Assembly (NCBI RefSeq): GCF_015355785.1
Contig: NZ_JADKYW010000005.1
Coordinates: 775,468-839,467 of the forward strand
DNA length: 64,000 nt
Reading direction: 5' to 3'
DNA from: Arthrobacter gandavensis
GTDB taxonomy: Bacteria; Actinomycetota; Actinomycetes; Actinomycetales; Micrococcaceae
The first letter of the stretch is position 1, and each line of letters begins with the position of its first letter. Shown piece after piece: positions 42,103-51,234 of this stretch. The translations under genes and the position numbers were made by a program. Under the pieces are notes generated by a model. That model made no database searches and had not been told where the DNA came from. It saw only the letters and a program-made list of their open reading frames with translations.

Positions 42103-42786
42103 ATGCAGGAAAACCCCACACACCGGCATAATCCGCAGGAACCTGAGCCACCGGCTCCGCCCCACGAATTCTGGGACGGGTTCTACAGCGAACGCACCCA
42201 GGTGTGGAGCGGGAACCCCAACGCCCTGCTGGTCCGTGAAACCGCAGGACTGAACCCGGGCACCGCACTTGAACTTGGCTGCGGGGAAGGCGCCGACGCC
42301 GTCTGGCTGGCAAAGCAGGGCTGGGACGTGACAGGCATGGACATCTCAGGGGTGGCCCTCGAACGGGCAGCCGCGCATGCGCGGGACGCCGGGGTGGAGA
42401 ACCTGGTCACGCTCCTTGAGACGGACCTGGCAAAGTGGTCGGCCACGGATCCCGGAACCGAGCCCGGCTACGATCTGGTCTGCGCACAGTACCTGCACTC
42501 TCCCACCGAACTTCCACGCAACGCGATCCTGCTGCGTGCTGTCTCGTCCGTGGCACCGCGCGGACGCCTCCTCGTCGTCGGGCACCAGGACTTTCCGCCG
42601 TGGGGCCGCCACCCGGCGCCGGATCCCGCGCTGCCCACGGCCGAGGAACTGGCGGAGGAACTGGGACTGGTGTCCGGGGGCTGGATCATCGAGACCGCCG
42701 AAGCCATCCCGCGGACAGCCTTGGGCCCTGAAGGCCAGGAAGCCGTTGTCCATGACAACGTGCTCCTGGCGCGGCGCGGGGCCTAG
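42103..42786 (+). CDS. class I SAM-dependent methyltransferase
   Basis: A 227-residue cytosolic methyltransferase. Motif I is ALELGCGEGADAVWLAKQG, motif II contains VTGMDISGVALERA, motif IV is YDLVCAQYLHS and RGRLLVVGHQDF follows. It resembles TehB/thiopurine or tellurite-type small-molecule methyltransferases; the substrate is unknown. The ATG lies 6 nt after TAGAGT, with TTGGAG 17 nt upstream of it and no Shine-Dalgarno, a clear leaderless promoter. It ends 4 nt inside the convergent reductase-like gene. Confidence 0.88.
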   Translation: MQENPTHRHNPQEPEPPAPPHEFWDGFYSERTQVWSGNPNALLVRETAGLNPGTALELGCGEGADAVWLAKQGWDVTGMDISGVALERAAAHARDAGVENLVTLLETDLAKWSATDPGTEPGYDLVCAQYLHSPTELPRNAILLRAVSSVAPRGRLLVVGHQDFPPWGRHPAPDPALPTAEELAEELGLVSGGWIIETAEAIPRTALGPEGQEAVVHDNVLLARRGA

Positions 42787-43415
42787 GCGTCTGGGTACCC
42801 CTCGGCGTTCCGCGGCATTTCTGCCACAACAAAGGGCCGGGGAAGCAGGGACAGGGCAACCACCCCGGAGCTGGTGATGTGCGTTCCAGTGACCATGAAG
42901 GACGACGGCGCCGCCCCCTCCTCGAACAGCCGCTTCCCCCTGCCCACCACCACGGGGAAAAACAACAGCCGGTATTCGTCCACCAGGTTCGCGTCGTGCA
43001 GTGACCGGGCAAGCTGGTAGCTGCCGTGCACCTGAATCTCCCCGTGCCCTCGGTCCTTGATCTCCGCCACGGCCCGTACTGCGTCTCCGGCGATCAGGGT
43101 GGTGTTGTGCCAGGTCGGCTCCGTAACCGTGCTGGAAACCAGATACTTCGGCAAATGGTTCAGTGAGTCCGCAACCGTGTCTGACGGGTCCGTCACCAGT
43201 TCCCAGTAGGGCTGCATCATCTCGTAGGTGGACCGGCCGAGCAGCAGCGCGTCCGCCTGGCGGAACCAACCCGAGACCAGCTGGTCCATCTCCTCGTCCG
43301 CGAGCGGAACCAGCCACCCGCCGCGGTCGAATCCGTTGGAGGGATCTTCATCGAGCCCGCCGGGCCCCTGCATTACGCCGTCCATGCTGAGGAATGTGTT
43401 CACGGTCAGCCGCAT
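42783..43415 (-). CDS. dihydrofolate reductase family (RibD C-terminal-like) protein
   Basis: A 210-residue protein of the RibD_C/YwjB-type DHFR-like fold. Recognisable parts are LTVNTFLSMDGVMQGPGG, ALLLGRSTYEMMQPYW, KYLVSSTV and GEIQVHGSYQLARSLHDANLVDEYRLLFFPVVVGRGKRLFEEG. Family members of this sort are probably NADPH-dependent reductases; true DHFR or riboflavin activity is not implied. ATG 43415 follows GGAGGTG at good distance; the frame is open to a GTG at 43424. Its stop overlaps the methyltransferase stop region convergently. Confidence 0.88.
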   Translation of the reverse strand: MRLTVNTFLSMDGVMQGPGGLDEDPSNGFDRGGWLVPLADEEMDQLVSGWFRQADALLLGRSTYEMMQPYWELVTDPSDTVADSLNHLPKYLVSSTVTEPTWHNTTLIAGDAVRAVAEIKDRGHGEIQVHGSYQLARSLHDANLVDEYRLLFFPVVVGRGKRLFEEGAAPSSFMVTGTHITSSGVVALSLLPRPFVVAEMPRNAEGYPDA

Positions 43416-43506
43416 GCCGGGCACCTCCGGATATCCATCACGCTTGTCCCCTCGACGCGTGGTTACCCTCAGGCTCGGTCAGCGGCGGACGGCAGTCAAG
43501 AGTAGG

Positions 43507-44061
43507 TCAGGCAGTCCAGGCGTGCGGTGCCGGACGGCGTGTGCCGGGCAGCGCCACGTTGGCCCGCCACTCGGCGATCCATTCCGGCAGCACCAGGTCT
43601 TCGGGCGGGCGCCGGCCCACGGCTTCAAAGATCTCCTCGTTGCTGACGGGACCGTTCCTGGACAGCATCCGGGTGGCGATGAACGCGCTGGCGTAGATCT
43701 CGCCGTCCACCACCATCCGCTGTTCAAAGTAGATGGCACGCTCGTCGAAGCCGAGGATCTTGGTTTCGATGCTGTAGCGCTGCCACGGTTCTAGCGATTT
43801 GCGGAAGCTGATGGTTTCGTTGCTGATCACCGGGCCCCAGCCCTTGCGGCGCATCAGCTTCCAGAACCCGCTGCGGATCATGAGATCGAACCGGCCCAGG
43901 TCCATCAGCGAGAGGTACATGCCGTTGTTCACGTGGTTCGCGAAGTCCAGGTCCGTGGGCAGGACGCGCATGGGCAGCGAGGATGTCTCGAAAAGGTCCA
44001 GCCTGGGCCGGCGCCGGCGCGCGGTCAGGAGCAGCAGCAGGGTGCGGAAGATCAGGTGCAT
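43507..44061 (-). CDS. acyl-CoA thioesterase, hotdog fold
   Basis: A 184-residue hotdog-fold thioesterase like (4HBT/THEM6-type). It begins with a short hydrophobic stretch, then DLDFANHVNNGMYLSLMDLGRFDLMIRSG, which has the expected N-H-V-N-N active-site region. It probably hydrolyses acyl-CoA esters; chain length is unknown. The ATG lies 6 nt after TAATAT on the minus strand, a leaderless arrangement. It stands divergently from the small Tudor-like gene at 44188. Confidence 0.87.
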   Translation of the reverse strand: MHLIFRTLLLLLTARRRRPRLDLFETSSLPMRVLPTDLDFANHVNNGMYLSLMDLGRFDLMIRSGFWKLMRRKGWGPVISNETISFRKSLEPWQRYSIETKILGFDERAIYFEQRMVVDGEIYASAFIATRMLSRNGPVSNEEIFEAVGRRPPEDLVLPEWIAEWRANVALPGTRRPAPHAWTA

Positions 44062-44187
44062 TCCGCTATATTACCCACGAGTAACATCGGGGTACACCAA
44101 GGCGCGGCAGCATTTTCTGCAGACTGGCGCGCCAATCCCTGCAATTACTCGTTACACCGGGGCCGCCGCGGTGTAAGAACTCTGCGC

Positions 44188-44400
44188 ATGAGTGAGGAAT
44201 TCAAGGTGGGCGACCGGGTGCGGTGGAACTCGCGCACGGGGGCCGTTACCGGGGAAGTTACCGAAGTCCACACGGCCGACTTCGAGTTCATGGGACGCCG
44301 GCGCCTTTGTTCGGAAGACGACCCGCAGTACAAGGTGCGCAGTGACGCCACAGCCCTGCATGCTGTCCACCGGGCCGAGGCCCTTCGCAGGCTGGGCTAA
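44188..44400 (+). CDS. DUF2945 (hypervirulence-associated Tudor-like) protein
   Basis: A 70-residue protein. The sequence EFKVGDRVRWNSRTGAVTGEVTEVHTAD, then DPQYKVRSDATALHAVHRAEALRRL matches DUF2945, a small SH3/Tudor-like barrel. It probably acts in protein or nucleic-acid binding, but nothing is known. ATG 44188 has no good ribosome binding site. A bidirectional hairpin follows. Confidence 0.8.
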   Translation: MSEEFKVGDRVRWNSRTGAVTGEVTEVHTADFEFMGRRRLCSEDDPQYKVRSDATALHAVHRAEALRRLG

Positions 44401-44416
44401 GCAGGCGGCCAAACGC

Positions 44417-44456
44417 ACGACGGCGGCGTCCCCGCCTGGGAGGCTGCCGCCGTCGT
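44417..44456. terminator. bidirectional terminator
   Basis: ACGACGGCGGC / GCCGCCGTCGT stem of 11 bp with a long loop between the convergent DUF2945 and APC genes. Confidence 0.7.
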
Positions 44457-44473
44457 CATTGTGGTGCGGTAGG

Positions 44474-45919
44474 TCAGGAGCGTGCAGCTGCCCTTGAGCG
44501 CAGCTTGGCCAGCACCTGGTCCTCCGCGTCCGGACCAGGCTTGATGCCGCCCGGAACCCGGAAGAAGAAGGCCAGGCCAATGACCCACCACGCGCCGAAC
44601 AGCAGCCACGGCTGAATCCCCAGCGCAGCCGGCATGCCCGGCATGTAGAGGCTGAACAGGGCCGTGCCCAGGATTGCTGCCGCAATACCGATCGCGATGC
44701 CACCCTTGCCCTTGCCGCCCACGCGGAGCGGGCGGTCCATGTCCGGTTCGCGGCGGCGCAGGATCAGGAAGGAAATGGCTACGAGGGTGTAGGCCAGGAC
44801 GATGCTGGGTGCCCCGGAGTCAACGAGCCAGCCGAGCATCTCCGCGCCGCCGAACGGAGCCAGCACGCTGAGTCCGCCGATGAACAGCAGCGCGTTGTGC
44901 GGGGTGTGGTACTTCGGGTGGAGCCGCCCAAACCATGCCGGAAGCATCCCGGAGCGGGCCAGGGAGTACATCAGGCGCGAAGCTCCCATCAGCAGCGAGT
45001 TCCAGGAGGTCAGGATGCCTGCGATGCCGCCGGCAATCAGGACCTTGGCCATGAAGTCGGACCCGAACATCGCGCCCACCGCATCCGCGGTGGCAATGTC
45101 CGCACCGGCCAGGTCCGACGCCGGCATGGCGGAGGAGGTGGTGAGGATGACCATCACGTACCAGATGGTCGCCAGGATGACCGAGACCACCACCAGCCGG
45201 CCGATCTGCCGGGCAGGAATGTTCACTTCTTCCGCGGACTGCGGAATGACGTCGAAGCCGATGAAGAGGAAGGGCACCACAACCAGGACTGCGAAGAACC
45301 CGTTCATGCCCCCGGTGAACCAGGGGTCCATGTTGGCGGCGCTGCCGCCGGAGAAGGACCCGAAGATCATGATGAGCCCAATGGCCAGCAGGAACAGCAC
45401 CACGAAGGTCTGCACGATTCCGGCTTCCTTCACGCCGCGGATGTTGATCCAGGTGATGACGACGGCGGCAATGGCGCCTACCAGCGCCCAGGTCAGGTGC
45501 ACTTCGAATCCGGCTACGGTCCAAAGCGGAATCTGGCTGAGGTCCGGGAAGATGTACTGCACGGTCCGGGGCAGGGCAACGGCCTCGAACGCCACGATGG
45601 TGACGTAGCCTCCGATGATTGCCCAGGAGCCGACGAAGGACGTGCGCGGACCCATGGCCCGCAGGATGTAGTTGTGCTCGCCGCCGGCCTTGGGCATTGC
45701 GGCGCACAGTTCGGCGTAGGTCAGGCCCACGATCGCCATGATGACGCCGCCGGTCAGCATTGCGAGGATCGCGCCGCCGGTGCCGGCACTTGAAAGCCAG
45801 TCTCCCGTCAGCACAACCCAGCCGAAACCGATCATGGCACCGAACCCCAGCGCCAGCACGTCGATGCGGCCCAGGACCTTTTTGAGTGAGGGTTCGGTTC
45901 CGGTTTCTGTTGCGGACAC
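44474..45919 (-). CDS. APC-family amino acid/polyamine permease
   Basis: A 481-residue twelve-helix transporter of the amino acid-polyamine-organocation superfamily. It has the family start LGRIDVLALGFGAMIGFGWVVLTG, then GGVIMAIVGLTYAELCAAMPKAGGEHNYILRAMGPRTSFVGSW in helix 2-3, and QSAEEVNIPARQIGRL after helix 6. The substrate is unknown. GTG 45919 is chosen with AAAGGGGG just upstream; the frame is open to 45976. It is monocistronic. Confidence 0.9.
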   Translation of the reverse strand: MSATETGTEPSLKKVLGRIDVLALGFGAMIGFGWVVLTGDWLSSAGTGGAILAMLTGGVIMAIVGLTYAELCAAMPKAGGEHNYILRAMGPRTSFVGSWAIIGGYVTIVAFEAVALPRTVQYIFPDLSQIPLWTVAGFEVHLTWALVGAIAAVVITWINIRGVKEAGIVQTFVVLFLLAIGLIMIFGSFSGGSAANMDPWFTGGMNGFFAVLVVVPFLFIGFDVIPQSAEEVNIPARQIGRLVVVSVILATIWYVMVILTTSSAMPASDLAGADIATADAVGAMFGSDFMAKVLIAGGIAGILTSWNSLLMGASRLMYSLARSGMLPAWFGRLHPKYHTPHNALLFIGGLSVLAPFGGAEMLGWLVDSGAPSIVLAYTLVAISFLILRRREPDMDRPLRVGGKGKGGIAIGIAAAILGTALFSLYMPGMPAALGIQPWLLFGAWWVIGLAFFFRVPGGIKPGPDAEDQVLAKLRSRAAARS

Positions 45920-46072
45920 GCCGACACCCCCTTTCTGTAGAGCTGTGCCGAGTGGGCACTTAAGTAAATTGCCCACTCACGTTACTGGGATGGCCCGTCC
46001 ACGCCTAATGTGTCGTCCGGATGGGAGGTCCGGGGGTAACGCACTATTCAGAGTAGCGGCGTGCGGACACAG

Positions 46073-46540
46073 CTATTCCACCGTGTAGATTTCCAGCCGC
46101 ACCTCCTGGGGTAGCCGAACCCCGGTGCCGATCAGGATCCGGTTTGAGAGCCAGGCCCAGGTGCCGCCGTCGGGCGCTTCGATTTTCGGGGTGCAGCGGA
46201 AGTAAATCCTTTCCGGGTCCACCGGCTCGCCGCGGAGCAGGGCGGCAATATCCTCTTCGCTTCCAGAGCGCAGCCCGAAGTTGTTCACGTAGAGCCGTTC
46301 GCCGTCGTCAGTTTCGATGGCGTACTTGGCTTCCAGCTCCGTCAGCTTGGACGTGCGGAGCAGCTGGAAGTCCGCGCCGGCAGGCAGGACAGTGCCCCTC
46401 AGCTCAGGGCCCTCCACCTTTCCTCCGAGGATGGGGATGATGCGCCGCAGTCCGGCTGCGGTTTGGCCAATCTCAACAGGTTGGCCCACTTCAACGGAGA
46501 CGGTGGCCAGAAACGAAAGGGCGGGAGCAACGGGAGACAT
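46073..46540 (-). CDS. DUF3237 domain protein
   Basis: A 155-residue protein of the DUF3237 family: SFLATVSVEVGQPVEIGQTAAGLRRIIPILGGKVEGPELRGTVLPAGADFQLL followed by KYAIETDDGERLYVNNFGLRSG and FRCTPKIEAPDGGTWAWLSNRILIGTG. The fold is a beta-barrel; function is unknown. The start is ATG 46540, 7 nt after a TAGCCT -10 box on the minus strand; ATG 46546 lies inside the spacer. It lies next to an M20 amidohydrolase in the same orientation. Confidence 0.85.
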   Translation of the reverse strand: MSPVAPALSFLATVSVEVGQPVEIGQTAAGLRRIIPILGGKVEGPELRGTVLPAGADFQLLRTSKLTELEAKYAIETDDGERLYVNNFGLRSGSEEDIAALLRGEPVDPERIYFRCTPKIEAPDGGTWAWLSNRILIGTGVRLPQEVRLEIYTVE

Positions 46541-46615
46541 GTCCATGAGGCTATCGCCTGCTGCCTCCCTGCCCCAGCAGCTTGTACCCGTCTGGCAGCG
46601 CCGGCGGGCCCGGAA

Positions 46616-47791
46616 CTACGTCAGCCGGTTGAAGGCCAGCTGGGCCAGCGCCGCAGCCTGGTCCGCAAGCACCGAATCGTCGAAGAGCACCCGCGGCGAG
46701 TGGTTCCACGCAGCGGTCTCCGGATCCACGTCCGGTGGAGTCGCTCCGAGGAACAGGAACGCGCCGGGAATCTTTTGCAGCACCAGGGAAAAGTCCTCGG
46801 AACCCATGAGCGGGTCGCGGGACTGGAGCACGCGTTCCTCCCCGAACATTTCGCGCAGTTCGCGCATCGCCTGGAAGGTCCGTGAGGGATCGTTCTCCGT
46901 CATGGGATACAGGATTTCGAAGCTGACTTCCGCAGTACAACCGTGGGCTGCCGCTATGCCGTCCGCGAGCGCCTTGGTTTCCACGATCAGCCGGTCCATC
47001 GACTCCGCGGACAGCGTGCGGACGCTGGCGCCGAGGCGGGCGCTGTCCGGAATGACGTTGATGGCGCGGCCGGCCTCCAGCTGGGTGATGGTCAGGACGA
47101 TCGGATCGAAGACGGAGAACTTGCGGGTAGCCATCACCTGGAGCGCCCCGGCGATTTCGACCAGGGCCGGCACCGGATCCAGGGCATTGTGCGGCTGGGA
47201 GCCGTGTCCGCCGGAACCGTGAACGGTAATCCTCAGCTCGTTGGCTCCGGCCATAAGGGTTCCCGGCCTGGTCCGGAACACCCCAAGCGGCCCCGGCCGG
47301 ACGTGCACGCCGTAGGCTGCAACCGGCTTCTCGCCGGCCGCCTCCAGGACGCCTTCCTCGATCATCAGGCCGGCACCGCCGTCGCCCTCTTCTCCAGGCT
47401 GGAACATGAAGATCACATTCCCGGAGATGTCCCGCTGCTGTGCCGCCAGCAGGCGGGCAGCGCCGACCAGGCCGGCAACGTGGAGGTCATGGCCGCAGGC
47501 ATGCATGGCACCGTTGGTTGAGGCGTACTCCAGGTCCGTGAGCTCCTCGACCGGCAGTGCATCCATGTCGCCGCGTAGCAGCACGGAGGGCCCGTCTTCA
47601 CCGCCGCGCAGCACCGCGGTCACTGAGCTGAGCGCCCGGCCGGTGGTGATCTCCAGTCCCAGCCCGTCCAGCGCGTCCAGAATCTTCTGCTGGGTCCGCG
47701 GCAGGTGCAGACCCACCTCGGGTTCGCGGTGAATATCCCTGCGCAGGGACACCAATTCCGGCAGGAGGTCCTGGCCCTCAGCAGCAAACAT
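46616..47791 (-). CDS. M20-family amidohydrolase (hippurate/IAA-amino acid hydrolase type)
   Basis: A 391-residue zinc or manganese peptidase of the M20D group, which cleaves N-acyl or amide bonds. Metal and catalytic motifs are intact: RGDMDALPVEE, HACGHDLHVAGLVGAARLL, FQPGEEGDGGAGLMIEEG and the C-terminal GSEDFSLVLQKIPGAFLFLG. ATG 47791 follows GAGGACGAGG at about 6 nt; the open frame extends to 47884. It faces the histidine kinase divergently. Confidence 0.9.
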   Translation of the reverse strand: MFAAEGQDLLPELVSLRRDIHREPEVGLHLPRTQQKILDALDGLGLEITTGRALSSVTAVLRGGEDGPSVLLRGDMDALPVEELTDLEYASTNGAMHACGHDLHVAGLVGAARLLAAQQRDISGNVIFMFQPGEEGDGGAGLMIEEGVLEAAGEKPVAAYGVHVRPGPLGVFRTRPGTLMAGANELRITVHGSGGHGSQPHNALDPVPALVEIAGALQVMATRKFSVFDPIVLTITQLEAGRAINVIPDSARLGASVRTLSAESMDRLIVETKALADGIAAAHGCTAEVSFEILYPMTENDPSRTFQAMRELREMFGEERVLQSRDPLMGSEDFSLVLQKIPGAFLFLGATPPDVDPETAAWNHSPRVLFDDSVLADQAAALAQLAFNRLT

Positions 47792-47980
47792 CCTCGTCCT
47801 CACGGTTGGTCCAGCACAGCGGCCGAAAGAACTTCGGCCCTGCGTGGAAGTAAACCACCCCGGACGGACAAACACACTTGTCATAGGGCCCGGAACTGCT
47901 GCGCGGAGGCCATTTCATACCTGCCGGGTTCCCCCGTGCGGCTGATCCGCTGCAGGTGCCCCGCCCCTAGACTGATGGCC

Positions 47981-49426
47981 ATGATCGAAACCCAGCCGCC
48001 CGGCGCTGATACGGCCGCTCCGCCACCGCGGAAGCACGAAACGACGGCCGCGAACACCCTGAAGGGTCTCGCCGGCCGGGTGCGCCGGTTCCGCCTGAGC
48101 CTGCCCTGGAACTCGGAGGATGACTGGGAGCGCCCCGACCCCGGGCCCGAGGGATACCGCCGCGACGCGATAGGCGTGCTCATTGCACTGCTCCTGAGCG
48201 CCATGATGCTTGAATTCATGCGCGGCTTCGCCTTCGGTGACGGTGACTACGGGACCGCCTGGCTGCAGCATCTGGCCCAGGCCGCGATCTTCCTTCCCCT
48301 GGTGTTCCGCCGCCGCTTCCCCATCGCGGTCATGCTGGCCAGCTCAGTGATCTTCGTGGCGGTGGGTGTCACGGTGACGGTCGTCAGCCAGACGCTGGGT
48401 TTCCAGGCAGCGTACTTCGCTTCCCTCTACAGCGCAGTCGCGTGGGCGCGGAACCGGCGCGTGCTCTGGCTGGGCGTCACGGTGGTGATCGCGGCCATGT
48501 TCCTGTGGATCATCCTCGGACTGACCGTCTCCAGCGGGCTGGACGAACTCATTCGCAACTTCTGGGCCGACGAAGGCGAAGCGCAGGGCCTCTTCCCCCC
48601 GCTGACCTCCTACTCCCTCTACACTTTCATGCTCAACGCGGCCTACTTCGGCGGCGCCATTATGTTCGGCTGGAACTCCTGGCGCAGCGCCCACCAGCGC
48701 GAGCAGCTCGCCGGCCAGGCCGTCCAGCTCGAAGCCCAAAGCGCGGACCTGGCACGCAAGGCCGTCATCGAGGAACGCCTGCGCATCGCCCGGGAACTGC
48801 ACGACGTCGTTGCGCACCACATCTCGGTGATCGGCATCCAGGCCGGCGCGGCCCGCCGGGTCCTGGAAAAGAAGCCCGACGCCGCCGCCGGCGCCCTGCA
48901 GACAATCGAATCCTCCAGCCGCGATGCCGTAGCGGAAATGCGGTCCCTGCTCGGCGTCCTGCGTTCTTCGGACGCAGAAACGGACGGCCCGGCGCGGCGC
49001 CAGCCGGAACCCGGGCTGGAGGAGATTCCGCAGCTCCTGGAGGACTTCCGCAGCAACGGCCTGGCCGTGAAGTTCCACCGGGCCGGGCACGAACCCGGAG
49101 TGCTGGAAAACCTTTCCGCGCCGCTCGCGCTCTCGGTCTACCGGACCATCCAGGAGTCCCTGGCGAACATCCGGCGCCACTCCACGGCCGGAAGCGCCGT
49201 CGTCGCCTTGCGAAGCGGCACAACCCCGGCGGGTCCGGACTCACCCGCCCAGCGCTGGGTCGAGGTTGAAACGGTTGACGACGGCCGGCCCCGGCACGGG
49301 ACCGGCGGCACCGGCTACGGGCTGCGCGGCATCCGAGAACGGGCGGCCCTGCATGGCGGCATCACGGACATCGGCCCGCGCGACGGCGGCGGCTGGCGGG
49401 TACGGGTCCGCTTTACGCTGCGCTGA
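47981..49426 (+). CDS. two-component sensor histidine kinase, DesK/NarX-like
   Basis: A 481-residue kinase. Five or so membrane segments lie between about 60 and 245; a short coiled coil leads to the HisKA_3 site IARELHDVVAHHISVIGIQ (phospho-acceptor His) and the ATPase domain with IQESLANIRRHS (N box) and GGTGYGLRGIRERAALHGG (G box). It should phosphorylate the next gene's product. ATG 47981 is 7 nt after TAGACT, leaderless type; the longer frame is rejected. The partner regulator and a NatAB-type exporter follow, a common cell-envelope stress or drug-response layout. Confidence 0.91.
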   Translation: MIETQPPGADTAAPPPRKHETTAANTLKGLAGRVRRFRLSLPWNSEDDWERPDPGPEGYRRDAIGVLIALLLSAMMLEFMRGFAFGDGDYGTAWLQHLAQAAIFLPLVFRRRFPIAVMLASSVIFVAVGVTVTVVSQTLGFQAAYFASLYSAVAWARNRRVLWLGVTVVIAAMFLWIILGLTVSSGLDELIRNFWADEGEAQGLFPPLTSYSLYTFMLNAAYFGGAIMFGWNSWRSAHQREQLAGQAVQLEAQSADLARKAVIEERLRIARELHDVVAHHISVIGIQAGAARRVLEKKPDAAAGALQTIESSSRDAVAEMRSLLGVLRSSDAETDGPARRQPEPGLEEIPQLLEDFRSNGLAVKFHRAGHEPGVLENLSAPLALSVYRTIQESLANIRRHSTAGSAVVALRSGTTPAGPDSPAQRWVEVETVDDGRPRHGTGGTGYGLRGIRERAALHGGITDIGPRDGGGWRVRVRFTLR

Positions 49427-49510
49427 CATAGCGGCTTGCCCCGCCCCGCGGCCAAACCGCTATGGTAAACCCGGGGGCGGCACCGGGCCGGCCGGGATTT
49501 TTGAGGACTT

Positions 49511-50239
49511 ATGGAACCGATCCGTGTTCTGCTCGCTGACGACCAGGCCCTGGTGCGTGCCGGCTTCGCCATGATGCTCTCCGTCGAGGATGAGATTGAC
49601 GTAGTGGGCGAAGTCGCCAACGGCCAGGAAGCGGTGGACTATGCCGCGGCCAATGACGTGGACATCATCCTGATGGACGTGCAGATGCCGGTGCTGGACG
49701 GCATCCGGGCCACCGAACGGATCGTGGCGGCGGACCGCGCCAAGGTCATCATCCTCACCACCTTCGAACGCGACGACTACCTCTTTGACGCCATCCAGGC
49801 CGGAGCCAGCGGGTTCCTGCTCAAGAACGCCGATCCGGATGACCTGGTGGGAGCCGTCCATTCGGTTGCCTGCGGCCACGCCCTGCTCGCCCCGGAGGTG
49901 ACCGTGCGGGTCATTGAGCGTTTCGCCCGCCAGCTGGAGGCCGAGCAGAACACCGCCTCAGCGCCGGCCGGTCCCGCCGCCGTCGAGCCCCAGCCCGACC
50001 CGGCCCAGCAGCGGCTCCTCACGTCCCTTACCGCACGGGAGCGCCAGGTGCTGGAGCTGGTGGCGGCCGGACTCAGCAACGCCGAAATCGCCTCCCGCAT
50101 GTTCGTGGCGGAGGCCACCGTCAAGACGCACGTTTCCAACCTGCTGGGCAAGGTCCAGGTGCGGGACCGGGTGCAGGCGGTAGTTTTCGCCTACGAATCC
50201 GGACTCATTCTTCCGGGTGAGTCCGGGCGCGAGGCCTAG
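49511..50239 (+). CDS. NarL/FixJ-type response regulator
   Basis: A 242-residue regulator. The receiver domain has the acidic pair DD at 10-11, the phospho-acceptor Asp56 in ILMDVQMP, Thr in ILTTFE and Lys in LKNADPDD. The C-terminus is a LuxR-type HTH (LTARERQVLELVAAGLSNAEIASRMFVAEATVKTHVSNLLGK). A glutamine- and alanine-rich linker of about 30 residues connects them. GAGG before the ATG. It pairs with the upstream kinase and probably controls the ABC genes at 50350. Confidence 0.93.
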   Translation: MEPIRVLLADDQALVRAGFAMMLSVEDEIDVVGEVANGQEAVDYAAANDVDIILMDVQMPVLDGIRATERIVAADRAKVIILTTFERDDYLFDAIQAGASGFLLKNADPDDLVGAVHSVACGHALLAPEVTVRVIERFARQLEAEQNTASAPAGPAAVEPQPDPAQQRLLTSLTARERQVLELVAAGLSNAEIASRMFVAEATVKTHVSNLLGKVQVRDRVQAVVFAYESGLILPGESGREA

Positions 50240-50349
50240 GCCGCGGCTTCCGCCGAACGGCCGATCCGCCGTCGTGCTCCCATCCCTAGGCTTGAGGCAG
50301 TTACTTCCGATCAACTGTCCGGCTCGCCGGGAAAAGGAGCAGTACCCCC

Positions 50350-51234
50350 ATGCTGCAGGTCCGCAAACTCACCCGAAGGTTCGGTGAGAAAACCGCCGTC
50401 GACTCGGTGACCTTTGACATTCCTTCGGGCCAAATGACCGGCTTCGTCGGCGCCAACGGTGCCGGCAAGACCACCACCATGCGCATGATCATGGGCGTGC
50501 TCAGCACCACGTCCGGCGAGATCCTGCTCGACGGCGCTCCCCTGGACGCCGAGGCGCGCTCCAGCTTCGGCTACATGCCCGAGGAGCGCGGCCTCTACCC
50601 CAAGCAGCCGATCCTGGACCAGCTGGTGTACCTGGGCCAGCTGCACCGGATGAGCTCGGCTGCTGCCCGGAAGGGTGCCGTTGAGCTGTTGGAGCGCTTT
50701 GGGCTGGGCGGACGCACCAGGGACAAACTGGAGTCCCTCTCGCTGGGCAACCAGCAGCGGGTGCAGATCGCCGCATCCCTGCTGCACAAGCCGTCCGTGC
50801 TGATCCTGGACGAACCGTTCTCCGGCCTGGACCCGGTGGCCGTGGATTCAATGGTGGAGCTGCTGCGCGAACGCACCTCCGCCGGCGTTCCGGTGCTCTT
50901 CTCCAGCCACCAGCTGGACCTCGTGGACCGGCTCTGCGACAACATGGTGGTGCTGCAGCAGGGCAAGGTGATCGCCTCCGGCACCGGGGATGACCTGCGT
51001 GCCAAGGCCGTCAACCGGCACCGGCTCACCATCTCCCCGGACGCCGGCTGGGTACGTGATGAACCGGGCGTGCGGGTCCTGGACGTCGCCGGCCCCACCG
51101 CCATCCTCCAGTTCGACGACGACGACGCGCGCCAGCGCCTGCTGGCCACTGCCCTGACCCGGGGTTCCGTTGAGGAATTCGCCCCGATCCGTCCGTCCCT
51201 GAGCGAAATCTACCGTGAGGTCACCGCAGCATGA
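50350..51234 (+). CDS. ABC exporter ATP-binding protein (NatA-like)
   Basis: A 294-residue ATPase. Walker A GANGAGKTTTM, signature LSLGNQQRVQIAASLLHKP, Walker B VLILDEPFSGLDP, and a DUF4162-type C-terminal domain (RHRLTISPDAGW...LQFDDDDARQRLLATAL). A GGAG motif precedes the start. It overlaps the permease start by 4 nt (ATGA). The pair resembles sodium or drug exporters; the substrate is unknown. It is probably regulated by the preceding two-component system. Confidence 0.9.
   Translation: MLQVRKLTRRFGEKTAVDSVTFDIPSGQMTGFVGANGAGKTTTMRMIMGVLSTTSGEILLDGAPLDAEARSSFGYMPEERGLYPKQPILDQLVYLGQLHRMSSAAARKGAVELLERFGLGGRTRDKLESLSLGNQQRVQIAASLLHKPSVLILDEPFSGLDPVAVDSMVELLRERTSAGVPVLFSSHQLDLVDRLCDNMVVLQQGKVIASGTGDDLRAKAVNRHRLTISPDAGWVRDEPGVRVLDVAGPTAILQFDDDDARQRLLATALTRGSVEEFAPIRPSLSEIYREVTAA

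Noticed and set aside
42783-43415. True dihydrofolate reductase (folA)
   Set aside because: The sequence follows the RibD C-terminal/YwjB-type pattern, not the classical FolA active-site motifs.
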